Shown here: in pieces, positions 1 to 7,101 of the stretch
How positions within the stretch are numbered: position 1 is the stretch's first letter
Layout of the letters: each line of letters begins with the position of its first letter
Source: Dehalococcoidia bacterium
Lineage (GTDB): Bacteria > Chloroflexota > Dehalococcoidia > Tepidiformales > Tepidiformaceae
Assembly (NCBI GenBank): GCA_022827945.1
Contig: JAJEIT010000060.1
Location: 1-34,183 of the forward strand
Direction: 5' to 3'
DNA length: 34,183 nucleotides
Made by a program: the position numbers and the translations under genes
Notes under the pieces: model-generated
What the model saw: only the letters and a program-made list of their open reading frames with translations
What the model was told of the DNA's origin: nothing
Database searches by the model: none

Positions 1-2075
1 AGGGTCATCAGGGCCGAGAATGTTCCGGCCAGGATGAGTCCGGCGGAGGTGATGACCGGGCCGGTACGGGCGAGCGCGTGGCGCGTTGCGTCCTTGAGCG
101 GTGCTCGCCGCGCCTCCTCGCGGATGCGGGACATCAGGTAGATGTTGTAGTCGACGCTGAGGGCGTTGAGGAAGACGAACAGGTAGAACGGGACAGCCGG
201 TCCTATACCGGTGTGATCGAAGACGAGGACGAAGACGAGCACCGCCAGTCCCAGGGTCGCGAAGTAGGTGAAGGCAATGGTCGCCACCAGGTAGAGCGGG
301 GCGATGGCGGAGCGGAGGAGGAGGGCGAGGACGAGCCCGATCGCCAGCAGGATCAGAGGCAGGACGACGAGCGAGTCCCGGTTGCCGGCGGTTCGCGTGT
401 CAGCCGCCTCGGCGGTGTCACCCCCGATCAGCACAGCGTCCGGATCCAGGCCCGCTGCGATCGCGCCCTCGAGGGCAAGTGCGCGCAAGTCGGGCACAAC
501 ATCGAGCGCCGCGTCGGAGAAGGGGTTCTCCACGAGGACGACGTCCAGGCGCGCGGCGCCGCCGTCGGGAGATACGAATCGTTCCGCAGCGCCGGGTGGC
601 CCACCCCGGGGGCCACCCGCGCCAAAGGGCCTGCTTGGCCCGGAAACGTCCGCGACCGCCGGGTGCGCGGCGAGGCTGAGGGTGAGGGCGTCAAACGCCT
701 CGATTCCCTTCGGACTGAGCACCCGCTCGCCGGGCGAAAGCGAGACGTAGACCCGCACCGGCGACAGCTCCCCGGCGGGGAAGCCGCCCCGCAGTAGCTC
801 GAAGCTCCGGACCGACTCGGTGTTGGACGGCAAGCTCGCGAGCTGGTCGTAGGTGGGCCGGAAGGCCAGCAACCCGAGAATGAGGAGCGCGAGGACGCCC
901 GAGGTAGCGGCCAGCGCGATCCGTGGCCGGCGCAGCACCACGCTGCCGATCCGCCCGTAGATGCTGCGCTTCCACGCCTGCTCACCGTCCCCGCCCGTGG
1001 CTCCCCGGGGGTCCAGGCGCGGCTGCCTGGGCCAAAAGGCCCGGCGCCCGGCGATGGCGAGCACCGCCGGCACCAGGGTCAGGGCGGCAAGCATCATGAG
1101 TCCGACCGCGATCGCGATCACGGGACCGAGTGATTGGTAGGAGCGGAGCGTCGCGAACAGGAGGACGGCCGAAGCGATCAGGATGGTCGCGCCGGCGGAG
1201 GCGACCGCCCCGCCCACGCCACGCATCGTGCGCCGCATGGCCTCGTGCTTGTCGGCGTGACGGGTCAGTTCCTCCCGGAAGCGCGCGGATACGAAGAGCA
1301 CGTAGTCGGTACCCGTGCCGAACAGCACGACGGTCATGATGCCGGTGGTCTGCCCGGAGATCGGGAGGTCGAACTGCTGCGCGACAGCAGCGCCAACCGC
1401 TCCGCTGACCTGGAAGACGAGCCCGACCGCCAGCAGCGGTATCAGCGCCACGATGGGCGACCGATAGATAAGGACCAGCAGGACGAGGACCAGAAGCACA
1501 GTGACGATCAAGAGGAGGGAGTCGATGTTGGAGAAGACCTGGACCAGATCCACAACGAGGCCGCCGGGCCCGCCCACGGCGACTTCGGCGCCGGGCAGCT
1601 CAGCCAGGCCGGCGCGCTCCCGGATGGCGGCGACAGCGTCCGCAAACTCAGCCTCGGCGGGTTCGCCGGTTATCTCGACGAGCACGTAGAGGGTCGTGGC
1701 ATCCGGGGACACGAGGCCGGACGCCTGTCCTTCCCCGGGCCGGGGCGCGAGTACCTGCCGGATGTTCTCCGGCGCCCCGGGGCTCCCCAACCAGGCCTCA
1801 AGCTCAGCGACGGCCGTCCATGTGGTGTCGCTCAGCCCGCCCGGCTCGCGGACCACGATCAGGGTCGGGGTGCCGGTGGAGGGGAAGCGTTCGCTGGCCA
1901 ACTCGACAGCGCGCGTCGACTCGGCATCGGCGGGCAGGAAGAGCGCAGCCTCGTTCTCGCTCACGTCCGAGAGCTGCGGCAACTGGGAAATGAGGATTCC
2001 CGCGGCCACAATCCAGAGCACCAGGGTGATCCACTTGCCGCGCGCACTGCTGACGAAGTCGGTGACTGCGCCCAT
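1..2075 (-). CDS. MMPL/RND-family transporter, C-terminus cut by window edge
   Basis: This frame is open from an ATG at 2075 to the left edge, giving 691 codons with the last few dozen residues missing. It reads as a proton-driven MMPL-type inner-membrane exporter of lipids or hydrophobic compounds. The N-terminus (MGAVTDFVSSARGKWITLV) is a first membrane helix, followed by an extracytoplasmic domain with ADAEST and GTPTLIVV segments. A first membrane block includes the family GTDYVLF motif (D257-Y258). A second extracytoplasmic domain and a second membrane block follow, with the matching LSVDYNIYLM motif (D642-Y643). These paired Asp-Tyr motifs and the duplicated layout are typical of MMPL proteins and carry the proton relay in the family. 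The ribosome site is weak (CCAGGT just upstream). The substrate cannot be told from sequence. No partner gene lies within 300 bp upstream. Confidence 0.93.
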   Translation of the reverse strand, partial: MGAVTDFVSSARGKWITLVLWIVAAGILISQLPQLSDVSENEAALFLPADAESTRAVELASERFPSTGTPTLIVVREPGGLSDTTWTAVAELEAWLGSPGAPENIRQVLAPRPGEGQASGLVSPDATTLYVLVEITGEPAEAEFADAVAAIRERAGLAELPGAEVAVGGPGGLVVDLVQVFSNIDSLLLIVTVLLVLVLLVLIYRSPIVALIPLLAVGLVFQVSGAVGAAVAQQFDLPISGQTTGIMTVVLFGTGTDYVLFVSARFREELTRHADKHEAMRRTMRGVGGAVASAGATILIASAVLLFATLRSYQSLGPVIAIAVGLMMLAALTLVPAVLAIAGRRAFWPRQPRLDPRGATGGDGEQAWKRSIYGRIGSVVLRRPRIALAATSGVLALLILGLLAFRPTYDQLASLPSNTESVRSFELLRGGFPAGELSPVRVYVSLSPGERVLSPKGIEAFDALTLSLAAHPAVADVSGPSRPFGAGGPRGGPPGAAERFVSPDGGAARLDVVLVENPFSDAALDVVPDLRALALEGAIAAGLDPDAVLIGGDTAEAADTRTAGNRDSLVVLPLILLAIGLVLALLLRSAIAPLYLVATIAFTYFATLGLAVLVFVLVFDHTGIGPAVPFYLFVFLNALSVDYNIYLMSRIREEARRAPLKDATRHALARTGPVITSAGLILAGTFSALMT

Positions 2076-2374
2076 ACCTGGTCAGCCAGCCCCACCGCTG
2101 CGTGACTCACCCATTCGTCCACTCCCCACCTGCCCAAGCCGACACCCGCCGCCCCGGCATGGCTAGGGGCAGCCCCGACTGCGCCGTTGATGCTGCGCCG
2201 TGCTCGTCTTCGCCCTTGCCAACTCGACCAACCTGATCAGGGCTTCGGCTCCATGGCTTCTCCCCGTTCGCGCCATCGTAAGGCGGGCCGGTATTTGGCG
2301 AGGAACGCGGGCGCCACTTGGAGGGAGCGACGCCCGCGCTCTGGATGTCCCGGCTGGTGACCCAGGAGGCGAGG
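2076..2374. other. gene-poor spacer
   Basis: I see no convincing gene in this 299-bp stretch. Short frames on either strand have arginine/proline-rich, non-protein-like composition. It should hold the promoter of the MMPL gene, but no clear -35/-10 pair is visible. The only structure noted is the hairpin at 2306-2338. Confidence 0.6.
2306..2338. terminator. 8-bp perfect hairpin, possible terminator
   Basis: CGCGGGCG (2306-2313) pairs perfectly with CGCCCGCG (2331-2338) around a 17-nt loop. It lies just downstream, on the minus strand, of the fasciclin remnant stop. No real U-tract follows on either strand, so intrinsic termination is only a weak possibility. Confidence 0.25.
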
Positions 2375-2434
2375 TCACTCCGCCGGGGGCAGGAGGACGG
2401 CGTCGATGACGTGAATCGTGCCGTTCGACGCCTC
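2375..2434 (-). pseudogene. C-terminal remnant of a fasciclin (FAS1) domain protein
   Basis: On the minus strand the last 19 codons before the TGA at 2375-2377 read EASNGTIHVIDAVLLPPAE. The core NG-x-IHVIDAVLLPP is the classic C-terminal strand motif of bacterial FAS1 (fasciclin) domains, which are secreted or cell-surface adhesion modules. Upstream in the same frame the residues (around LREGLFKGGG) no longer look like FAS1. I find no start codon or rest of the domain before the permease gene, so this is a broken gene end, not a functional gene. The frame stays open by chance through the permease gene, where it is an out-of-frame shadow. The match is short but very distinctive. Confidence 0.6.
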
Positions 2435-2562
2435 GCCGCCGCCCTTGAAAAGACCCTCCCGGAGCTGATGGGGCCGGGCTAGGAGACGCCGGCTGGACCT
2501 CGACCCCCAGACCTCGGGCGCGCCTGGGATGGCCGGCCAGGGAGCCCGTCCGGGCCACGAAG

Positions 2563-4302
2563 CTAGCGATGGCCCTCGACGGTCACCGTCACGATGTCGA
2601 CGCCGTGGTACTTCTGGTGGCGGACATCGGAGGCGTAGTGCCAGAGCAGCCGGAACGATACCTCGTGCTCGTCGGGGACGGGGGGCAGCTCCGTGAGGTA
2701 GGAGAGACGGTCCTCCATGTTCTCCCCGTCCAGGACCGTGACGAATTCCATCTCCGCTGCCTTCCCATCCATCCGTGCAGTTACCGCCAGGCGGCGCGAG
2801 GCGTCTTCGGGAGCGTTGGCCTCTTCCTGCTGGAGGATGGACAGCGTCTCCTCGCCCGCCGAGGTCAGGCGCTCCGTCGAAGCGGAGTCCCAGCGGGCCT
2901 TCGCCGCGAAGGCGCGAAGGAACTGTTCGAGGGCCGTCACAGCCTTCGCGTCGAGGGCCAGGTTGAGGCGGCTTCGACGGGAGCCCGTCAGTTCCAGGAA
3001 CGCGACCATGATGACCGCGACGATGGTGCCTGCCGTCATGCCGTTGCCGAGCAACACCTCGAGGAAACCCCCCTCGATCAAGTCGGGGAATATCCACTGG
3101 TTCTGAAAGCCCGTGCCGATCCAGAACGACGCGCCTACGACGAGCGCTTTCCGGTGGTCGACGCCGTCGCGGGTGATGAGCTGCACTCCCTGCACGAACA
3201 GGAGCCCAATCAGCACCGTGATGTAGGCGCCGACGACGGGTCCGGGAATGGCGATCAAGAGCGCCGCGATCTTGGGGAAGAAGGCTACAACCACGAACGT
3301 GACGCCGATGACCACACCCACGCGCCGTGCCGCGACCCCGGTTACCTCGGCGATTGAGATGCTGGACGAGTAGGTGGTGTTCGGAAGGGTGCCGAGGAGC
3401 CCCGAAAGAAAGTTCCCCACCCCGTCGGCGTTGAGGGCTCCCTGGACGACGCGGAAGTCGGTTGCCTGCGCTCTGCGGCGCGAGACCCGCTGGATGGCGA
3501 TGCCGTCGCCGATCGTCTCGACCGCCCCCACGATGGTTACGACCACAAAGGCCGGCAGGAGCGCCCAGAACTCGGTACCGGGCGTGACGTCGAGGCCGGG
3601 CCAGGAACTGGCGGGAACGCCAATCCAGGCCGCATCCGCTACTTGCTCGACCTCGTAGAGGCCGAAGGGCGCTCCGACTGCACACCCAACGGCGATGCCG
3701 ATGATCGGCGACCAGAGGCGCCACGCGGGCGGGGCCCTGAGGACCAGGACCGCTACCGTCACAAGCGTGGCCCCGGCCGCGATCGGGCCGGCGGCCCCTG
3801 ATGTGCCTTCGGGTACGGCAGTCATTGTGTCGAAAACGATCGGCATGACCGTGGCCGCGATCAGCATGATCACGGTCCCCGATACGACGGGCGTAAAGAT
3901 GCGGCGCAAGAGCGAGAGCCGCGCCGCCAGTGCGAACTGAAACAGGGCCGAGATGACGATAAGGGTCGCCATCAGGGAAGGCCCGCCCTCGACCATCGCC
4001 ACGACGCACACGGCGATGAACGCGCCCGATGTCCCCATGATGAGGACGTGGCCCGCCCCCACCCGACCGACACGGATGGCCTGCAGGACGGTCGTCACGC
4101 CGCTGACGACAAGCGCCGCGAAGACGCCCCAGGTGATGTACGAGTCGGGCTGTTCCGCGATGCGGGCCACGATCACGACGGTCAGGACCACGGGGGCGAC
4201 GATGACCATCGCCGCCTGTAACCCCGAACCAACGGTGACGAGCCCTGGAGGACGCTCCTCGGGCTCGTAGCGGACGTTTTCGTTATCAGCTTCGACGGAC
4301 AA
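2563..4302 (-). CDS. NCS2-family (xanthine/uracil-type) permease with C-terminal soluble domain
   Basis: A 579-residue membrane protein. Residues ~20-435 form about a dozen hydrophobic helices with NCS2/SLC23 features: VGAVETIGDG before TM8, then GVGNFLSGLLGTLPNTTYS and the EVTGVAARRVGV segment. These proteins import nucleobases or related compounds using H+ or Na+; the substrate here is unknown. Residues ~440-579 are an extra hydrophilic domain, absent from ordinary permeases, with ERLTSAGEETLSIL and NMEDRLSYL segments and a SFRLLWHYASDVRHQKY stretch. It resembles a decayed histidine-kinase-type ATPase fold. The start is a TTG: an in-frame TAA lies five codons upstream, AAGGGG sits 8 nt before the TTG, and there is no earlier ATG or GTG. 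It is transcribed divergently from the DUF35 gene. Confidence 0.9.
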   Translation of the reverse strand: MSVEADNENVRYEPEERPPGLVTVGSGLQAAMVIVAPVVLTVVIVARIAEQPDSYITWGVFAALVVSGVTTVLQAIRVGRVGAGHVLIMGTSGAFIAVCVVAMVEGGPSLMATLIVISALFQFALAARLSLLRRIFTPVVSGTVIMLIAATVMPIVFDTMTAVPEGTSGAAGPIAAGATLVTVAVLVLRAPPAWRLWSPIIGIAVGCAVGAPFGLYEVEQVADAAWIGVPASSWPGLDVTPGTEFWALLPAFVVVTIVGAVETIGDGIAIQRVSRRRAQATDFRVVQGALNADGVGNFLSGLLGTLPNTTYSSSISIAEVTGVAARRVGVVIGVTFVVVAFFPKIAALLIAIPGPVVGAYITVLIGLLFVQGVQLITRDGVDHRKALVVGASFWIGTGFQNQWIFPDLIEGGFLEVLLGNGMTAGTIVAVIMVAFLELTGSRRSRLNLALDAKAVTALEQFLRAFAAKARWDSASTERLTSAGEETLSILQQEEANAPEDASRRLAVTARMDGKAAEMEFVTVLDGENMEDRLSYLTELPPVPDEHEVSFRLLWHYASDVRHQKYHGVDIVTVTVEGHR

Positions 4303-4373
4303 TGCTCTGGCCCCTTATTCTGCACCAACGCCGCCGGCGGTCGAGGAGCGCTGCCCAGCGGCAGGGGGAACCG

Positions 4374-4787
4374 ATGACCAAGCAGGGCGTCGTACCGGAC
4401 AGCTTCAGCCAGCCGTTCTGGGACGCCGCGAATGAAGAGCGCCTCGTGATCCAGAACTGCCACGCCTGCGATCGGTTGCAGCATCCGCCCGCGGAAACCT
4501 GCCGTGACTGCGGCGCCGGCGATTCACTCGAGTGGAAGCGCGTCAGCGGCCGGGGCACGATCTACAACTACGGCGTCGTGCATGACTGTCCTGTGCGGCT
4601 GCTCCAGCAGGATCAGCCGTTCAATCTGGCCGTGATCATGCTGGACGACGATCCGGGCATCCAGATGTTCTCGCACCTCCCCGGCGTACCGGTAGACGAC
4701 GTGCCTGTCGGCGCGGCCGTCGAGGTGATCTTCGAGCCCACGGCGAACGGTCAGCTCGTGCCCGAGTGGCGCGTGATTGCCGACTGA
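4374..4787 (+). CDS. DUF35 / OB-fold zinc-ribbon acyl-CoA-binding protein
   Basis: A 137-residue protein with an N-terminal helix (SFSQPFWDAANEERLVIQ), a zinc ribbon with C29-x2-C32 and C43-x2-C46, and an OB-fold half (GRGTIYNYGVVH onward). This is the DUF35 (rubredoxin-like zinc ribbon plus OB fold) family. Known members bind acyl-CoA and form complexes with thiolase-fold partners, for example in HMG-CoA formation or steroid side-chain aldolases. The partner here is almost certainly the next gene, 42 bp downstream. The ATG at 4374 is chosen over an earlier in-frame TTG because it follows a purine-rich AGGGGGAA ribosome site and begins where family homology usually starts. Confidence 0.92.
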   Translation: MTKQGVVPDSFSQPFWDAANEERLVIQNCHACDRLQHPPAETCRDCGAGDSLEWKRVSGRGTIYNYGVVHDCPVRLLQQDQPFNLAVIMLDDDPGIQMFSHLPGVPVDDVPVGAAVEVIFEPTANGQLVPEWRVIAD

Positions 4788-4829
4788 TCCCGACCGACCC
4801 GACCGCCCGCAGAGCAAGGAGTGCGCGCC

Positions 4830-6152
4830 ATGACGACACCAACCGCACCGGATGCGATGTACCGCAACGACGAAGGGCTTGGCATCTGGGAGCACCGCGG
4901 CAAGGTCGCCGCCGTCGGCGTCGGCCACGGGCCGACGTCCCGGCGCTGGGACGGCCGCCCCGAGACGTGCGTGGGCGCCATCAGCATCCAGGCGCTGCGG
5001 AAGGCGATCGACGACGCCGGCGTCGCGCCCGAGCAGATCGATGGTCTGGTGGTCGTCCCTGTGACCACGACGGGCGCGTTCTGGGAGGAGGGCAAACCGC
5101 TTCCCATGGACGTAATCGAGAGCTTCAACCAGACGGATGACCCGCTGGACGGGGTGGCGAAGCTCAGTGCCGAGTGGCTGCTGGCGAACATGCCGGAGCT
5201 CACCAACGTCCAGTTCACGATGTACGGGCCCGGCTGCATGTCGAACGCGCTCAACGTGACGGCTCAGGCCATAGGCGACGGCCGGACCCACACCTGCCTC
5301 GTGGTCAAGAGCTGGCACAACTTCGAGGGGCGCTACTACCAGAGTGGAGCCAACGTCGAGGACACCCTGCCGGGGACCGCCGCCATGACCCGGCTCTGGG
5401 GCGGCCCCGCCTCGTACGGCACGGCCCTGCAGTTCGCCGAGTATTGCCGGAAGTATGGCAAGACCCACGAAATGATGGCGCCGTTCATGGAGAATTCGCG
5501 CCGCAACGGGCTGATGTTCCCCGAGGGCTACTGGGCGCAGCACCGGCCCGAGGAGCTGGGACGAGAGGACTACCTGGCGGCGCGCTGGATCGCGAAGCCC
5601 GCCAACCTGTTCGACAACGACATCCCGATCATGATGTCCGGCGCCTACCTCTTCTCCACGGCGGAGCGCGCGGCGGACATGAAGCAGAAGCCGGTCTACA
5701 TCCTCAATCACGCGTCCAGTAACGCCCGGCCCCGCAGCCTGACGCCCACGCTCGATGAGGTGGAAGCCGAGACTGCACGCACCGCCCGCAAGATCTACGA
5801 AGGCGCGGGGATCACGGCCGACGACCTCTCCTTCGAGAACATGTACGACGGCTTCTCGCTCTTCCATCAATTCCACCTGGAAGGGCTGGGCTACCGCGGG
5901 ATCGGGTTCGGGGACGCGCTGGACTTCTACCAGACCGACATCAGCATCGAAGGCCCCAACCCGGTGTCCCCCAGCGGGGGCAACGTCGGCAGCGGCCGCA
6001 GCCGTGTCTGGATGCACACGGATTGCATCCAGCAGCTGCAGGGCCGCGCCGGCCCGCGACAGGTCACCGGCGTCAAGCCGGAGGTGGCGGTCTCGGGCGG
6101 GCCGATGCCCCTCGGGGGGAACTTCACCGTCTGGAGCGCCAGCCCCGACTAG
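4830..6152 (+). CDS. thiolase-fold protein (SCP-x/lipid-transfer-protein type)
   Basis: A 440-residue thiolase-superfamily protein. It has an N-terminal GAISIQALRKAIDDAGV helix, a candidate nucleophile in GPGCMSNALN (C136), the FENMYDGFSLFHQFHLEGLG region, and the C-terminal PSGGNVGSGRSRVW segment. True thiolases carry a GHP histidine in the last motif; here the place is taken by arginine (about R390). Ordinary thiolysis is therefore doubtful, and a retro-aldol or Claisen role with the DUF35 partner is likely, as in Ltp2-like aldolases. The start is ATG 4830, with AAGGAG at 4816-4821 and an 8-nt spacer; the GTG at 4821 overlaps that site. It sits in a probable operon with the DUF35 and HAD genes. 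The substrate is presumably an acyl-CoA thioester. Confidence 0.87.
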   Translation: MTTPTAPDAMYRNDEGLGIWEHRGKVAAVGVGHGPTSRRWDGRPETCVGAISIQALRKAIDDAGVAPEQIDGLVVVPVTTTGAFWEEGKPLPMDVIESFNQTDDPLDGVAKLSAEWLLANMPELTNVQFTMYGPGCMSNALNVTAQAIGDGRTHTCLVVKSWHNFEGRYYQSGANVEDTLPGTAAMTRLWGGPASYGTALQFAEYCRKYGKTHEMMAPFMENSRRNGLMFPEGYWAQHRPEELGREDYLAARWIAKPANLFDNDIPIMMSGAYLFSTAERAADMKQKPVYILNHASSNARPRSLTPTLDEVEAETARTARKIYEGAGITADDLSFENMYDGFSLFHQFHLEGLGYRGIGFGDALDFYQTDISIEGPNPVSPSGGNVGSGRSRVWMHTDCIQQLQGRAGPRQVTGVKPEVAVSGGPMPLGGNFTVWSASPD

Positions 6153-6178
6153 TCGAGGGCGGGAACGAGGAGTAGTCC

Positions 6179-6532
6179 GTGGTGGTTCTGATCAGCTTCG
6201 ACATCGACGGCACGCTGGAAGTCGGCGATCCCCCCGGCGTCCTGACGATGGACATGGTCCGCCTGGTACGCGACAAGGGCTTCCTGATCGGCAGTTGCTC
6301 CGATCGCACGCTGAGCGGTCAACGGGCCATCTGGGCCGCGCACGACATCGAGGTCGACTTCGTCGTGTCGAAGCACATGCTGCCGGACGTCAAGGCCAAG
6401 TTCGAAGCGGACGTGTACGTGCACATCGGTGACCGCGAGGACCTCGACCGCCAGTACGCGCTCGCAGCGGGGTTCGAGTTCCTCTGGCCCGATGAGGCTG
6501 TGGCTCACCCCCACTTCCAGTTGGAGGCCTGA
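6179..6532 (+). CDS. small HAD-superfamily hydrolase
   Basis: A 117-residue capless HAD protein. Motif I is SFDIDGTLE with D8 (nucleophile) and D10 (acid/base). Motif II is in the GSCSDRT segment (S39/S41), motif III is a lysine in DVKAKF, and motif IV is HIGDREDLD (D85). All catalytic positions are present, so it is probably an active phosphatase or phosphonatase-like enzyme. Its small size suggests a large substrate or an oligomer that covers the active site. The start is GTG 6179, with GAGGAG at 6167-6172 and a 6-nt spacer. It lies 26 bp after the thiolase-like gene, probably cotranscribed. The natural substrate is not visible from sequence. Confidence 0.85.
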   Translation: MVVLISFDIDGTLEVGDPPGVLTMDMVRLVRDKGFLIGSCSDRTLSGQRAIWAAHDIEVDFVVSKHMLPDVKAKFEADVYVHIGDREDLDRQYALAAGFEFLWPDEAVAHPHFQLEA

Positions 6533-6571
6533 CCGGTCGGCCGGCGGTGTCGGGGAGCCCGAGCGCGCTAG

Positions 6572-6784
6572 CTACGATCGAGCGCGAATGGGTTCGTCCC
6601 AGTCAATGCCGCACTCCGAGCACCATCGCCGGAGCCAGACGTCTCCGCTCGCACTTTCGTCCCCACGCTCGGCGTGGATCTGCCCGCCGCACCGACAGGG
6701 CCGGGGAAACGCGGTCCAGCAGCCGGCGCAAAGGGCATCGTGCTGATGCGCTTTGCGGAACTGCGGGTGCGTGGACAGGCTCAT
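6572..6784 (-). CDS. small six-cysteine zinc-ribbon protein, unknown function
   Basis: A 70-residue protein with C19-x2-C22, C30-x-C32 and C55-x2-C58, plus an acidic middle (HAERGDESASGDVWL). The spacing suggests one or two structural zinc sites. It has an excellent ribosome site: GGAGGTGATC lies just upstream of the ATG at 6784. The ATG overlaps the stop of the 51-codon ORF upstream (ATGA, 6781-6784), the usual sign of translational coupling. It is convergent with the HAD gene. No enzyme function is apparent. Protein binding or nucleic-acid binding would both fit, and I do not recognise a named family. Confidence 0.7.
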   Translation of the reverse strand: MSLSTHPQFRKAHQHDALCAGCWTAFPRPCRCGGQIHAERGDESASGDVWLRRWCSECGIDWDEPIRARS

Positions 6785-6936
6785 CCGTGATCACCTCCCC
6801 GCCCAGCCACAACGGCGGCTTCTACCTCGCGCTCGAGGTCGGCCATCTGCGCCAGGTGCTCAGCAAGCGGTTCCCGTTCGCAACGGGCCGCTGCGGCCTG
6901 GGCGGGCCCGTTACCGACGTAGTCCAGGGTAGGCAT
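6781..6936 (-). CDS. 51-residue ORF coupled to the zinc-ribbon gene
   Basis: This small frame begins MPTLDYVGNGPAQAAAARCE and continues as a helix (LAEHLAQMADLEREVEAAVV). Its TGA overlaps the ATG of the zinc-ribbon gene as ATGA. That coupling, plus a plausible amphipathic helix with heptad-like spacing, argues for a real microprotein. The ribosome site (AAGGTGAAAG) is only moderate. It is too short for a domain assignment. It could instead be a leader peptide whose translation brings ribosomes to the downstream gene. The coordinates rest on my own translation of the reverse complement. Confidence 0.45.
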   Translation of the reverse strand: MPTLDYVGNGPAQAAAARCEREPLAEHLAQMADLEREVEAAVVAGRGGDHG

Positions 6937-7057
6937 CGCTTTCACCTTCACCACCAGCGCGCCGGACTAGGGTATCGCCACGCCGTTCTTCAGGGCACGC
7001 CAAGGCTTCGGTGGCGGTCGTAAGGAAGGGCATGATGCCGTCGCCCCCGGCTGCGGG

Positions 7058-7070
7058 GTACCCTCGATGC
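7058..7070 (+). promoter_or_regulatory. candidate -10 element (TACCCT) for the aminotransferase gene
   Basis: GTACCCTCGATGC contains TACCCT (7059-7064), a TAnnnT -10 match. A nearly identical 13-mer, with one difference, lies at 8327-8339 before the next gene. Initiation would fall near 7071, leaving a leader of about 30 nt that carries the GGAGG ribosome site. No convincing -35 hexamer is seen. Confidence 0.35.
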
Positions 7071-7101
7071 CGAAGCGAATCGCAGGGTTCGGAGGTTGAC
7101 C

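Noticed and set aside
2375-4009. A 544-codon minus-strand frame overlapping the permease
   Set aside because: Out of frame with the real permease. Only its last ~19 codons (fasciclin motif) resemble a protein, and those are reported as a pseudogene.
6560-6586. CGAGCGCG direct repeat near the end of the zinc-ribbon gene as a terminator or recombination site
   Set aside because: Only 8 bp, not inverted, and partly within coding sequence; likely chance in this G+C-rich DNA.
6911-7033. A 40-codon minus-strand frame (MPFLTTATEALACPEERR) upstream of the 51-codon ORF
   Set aside because: It overlaps the 51-codon ORF in another frame, has no ribosome site and no coupling. It could be a leader peptide, but nothing supports it.
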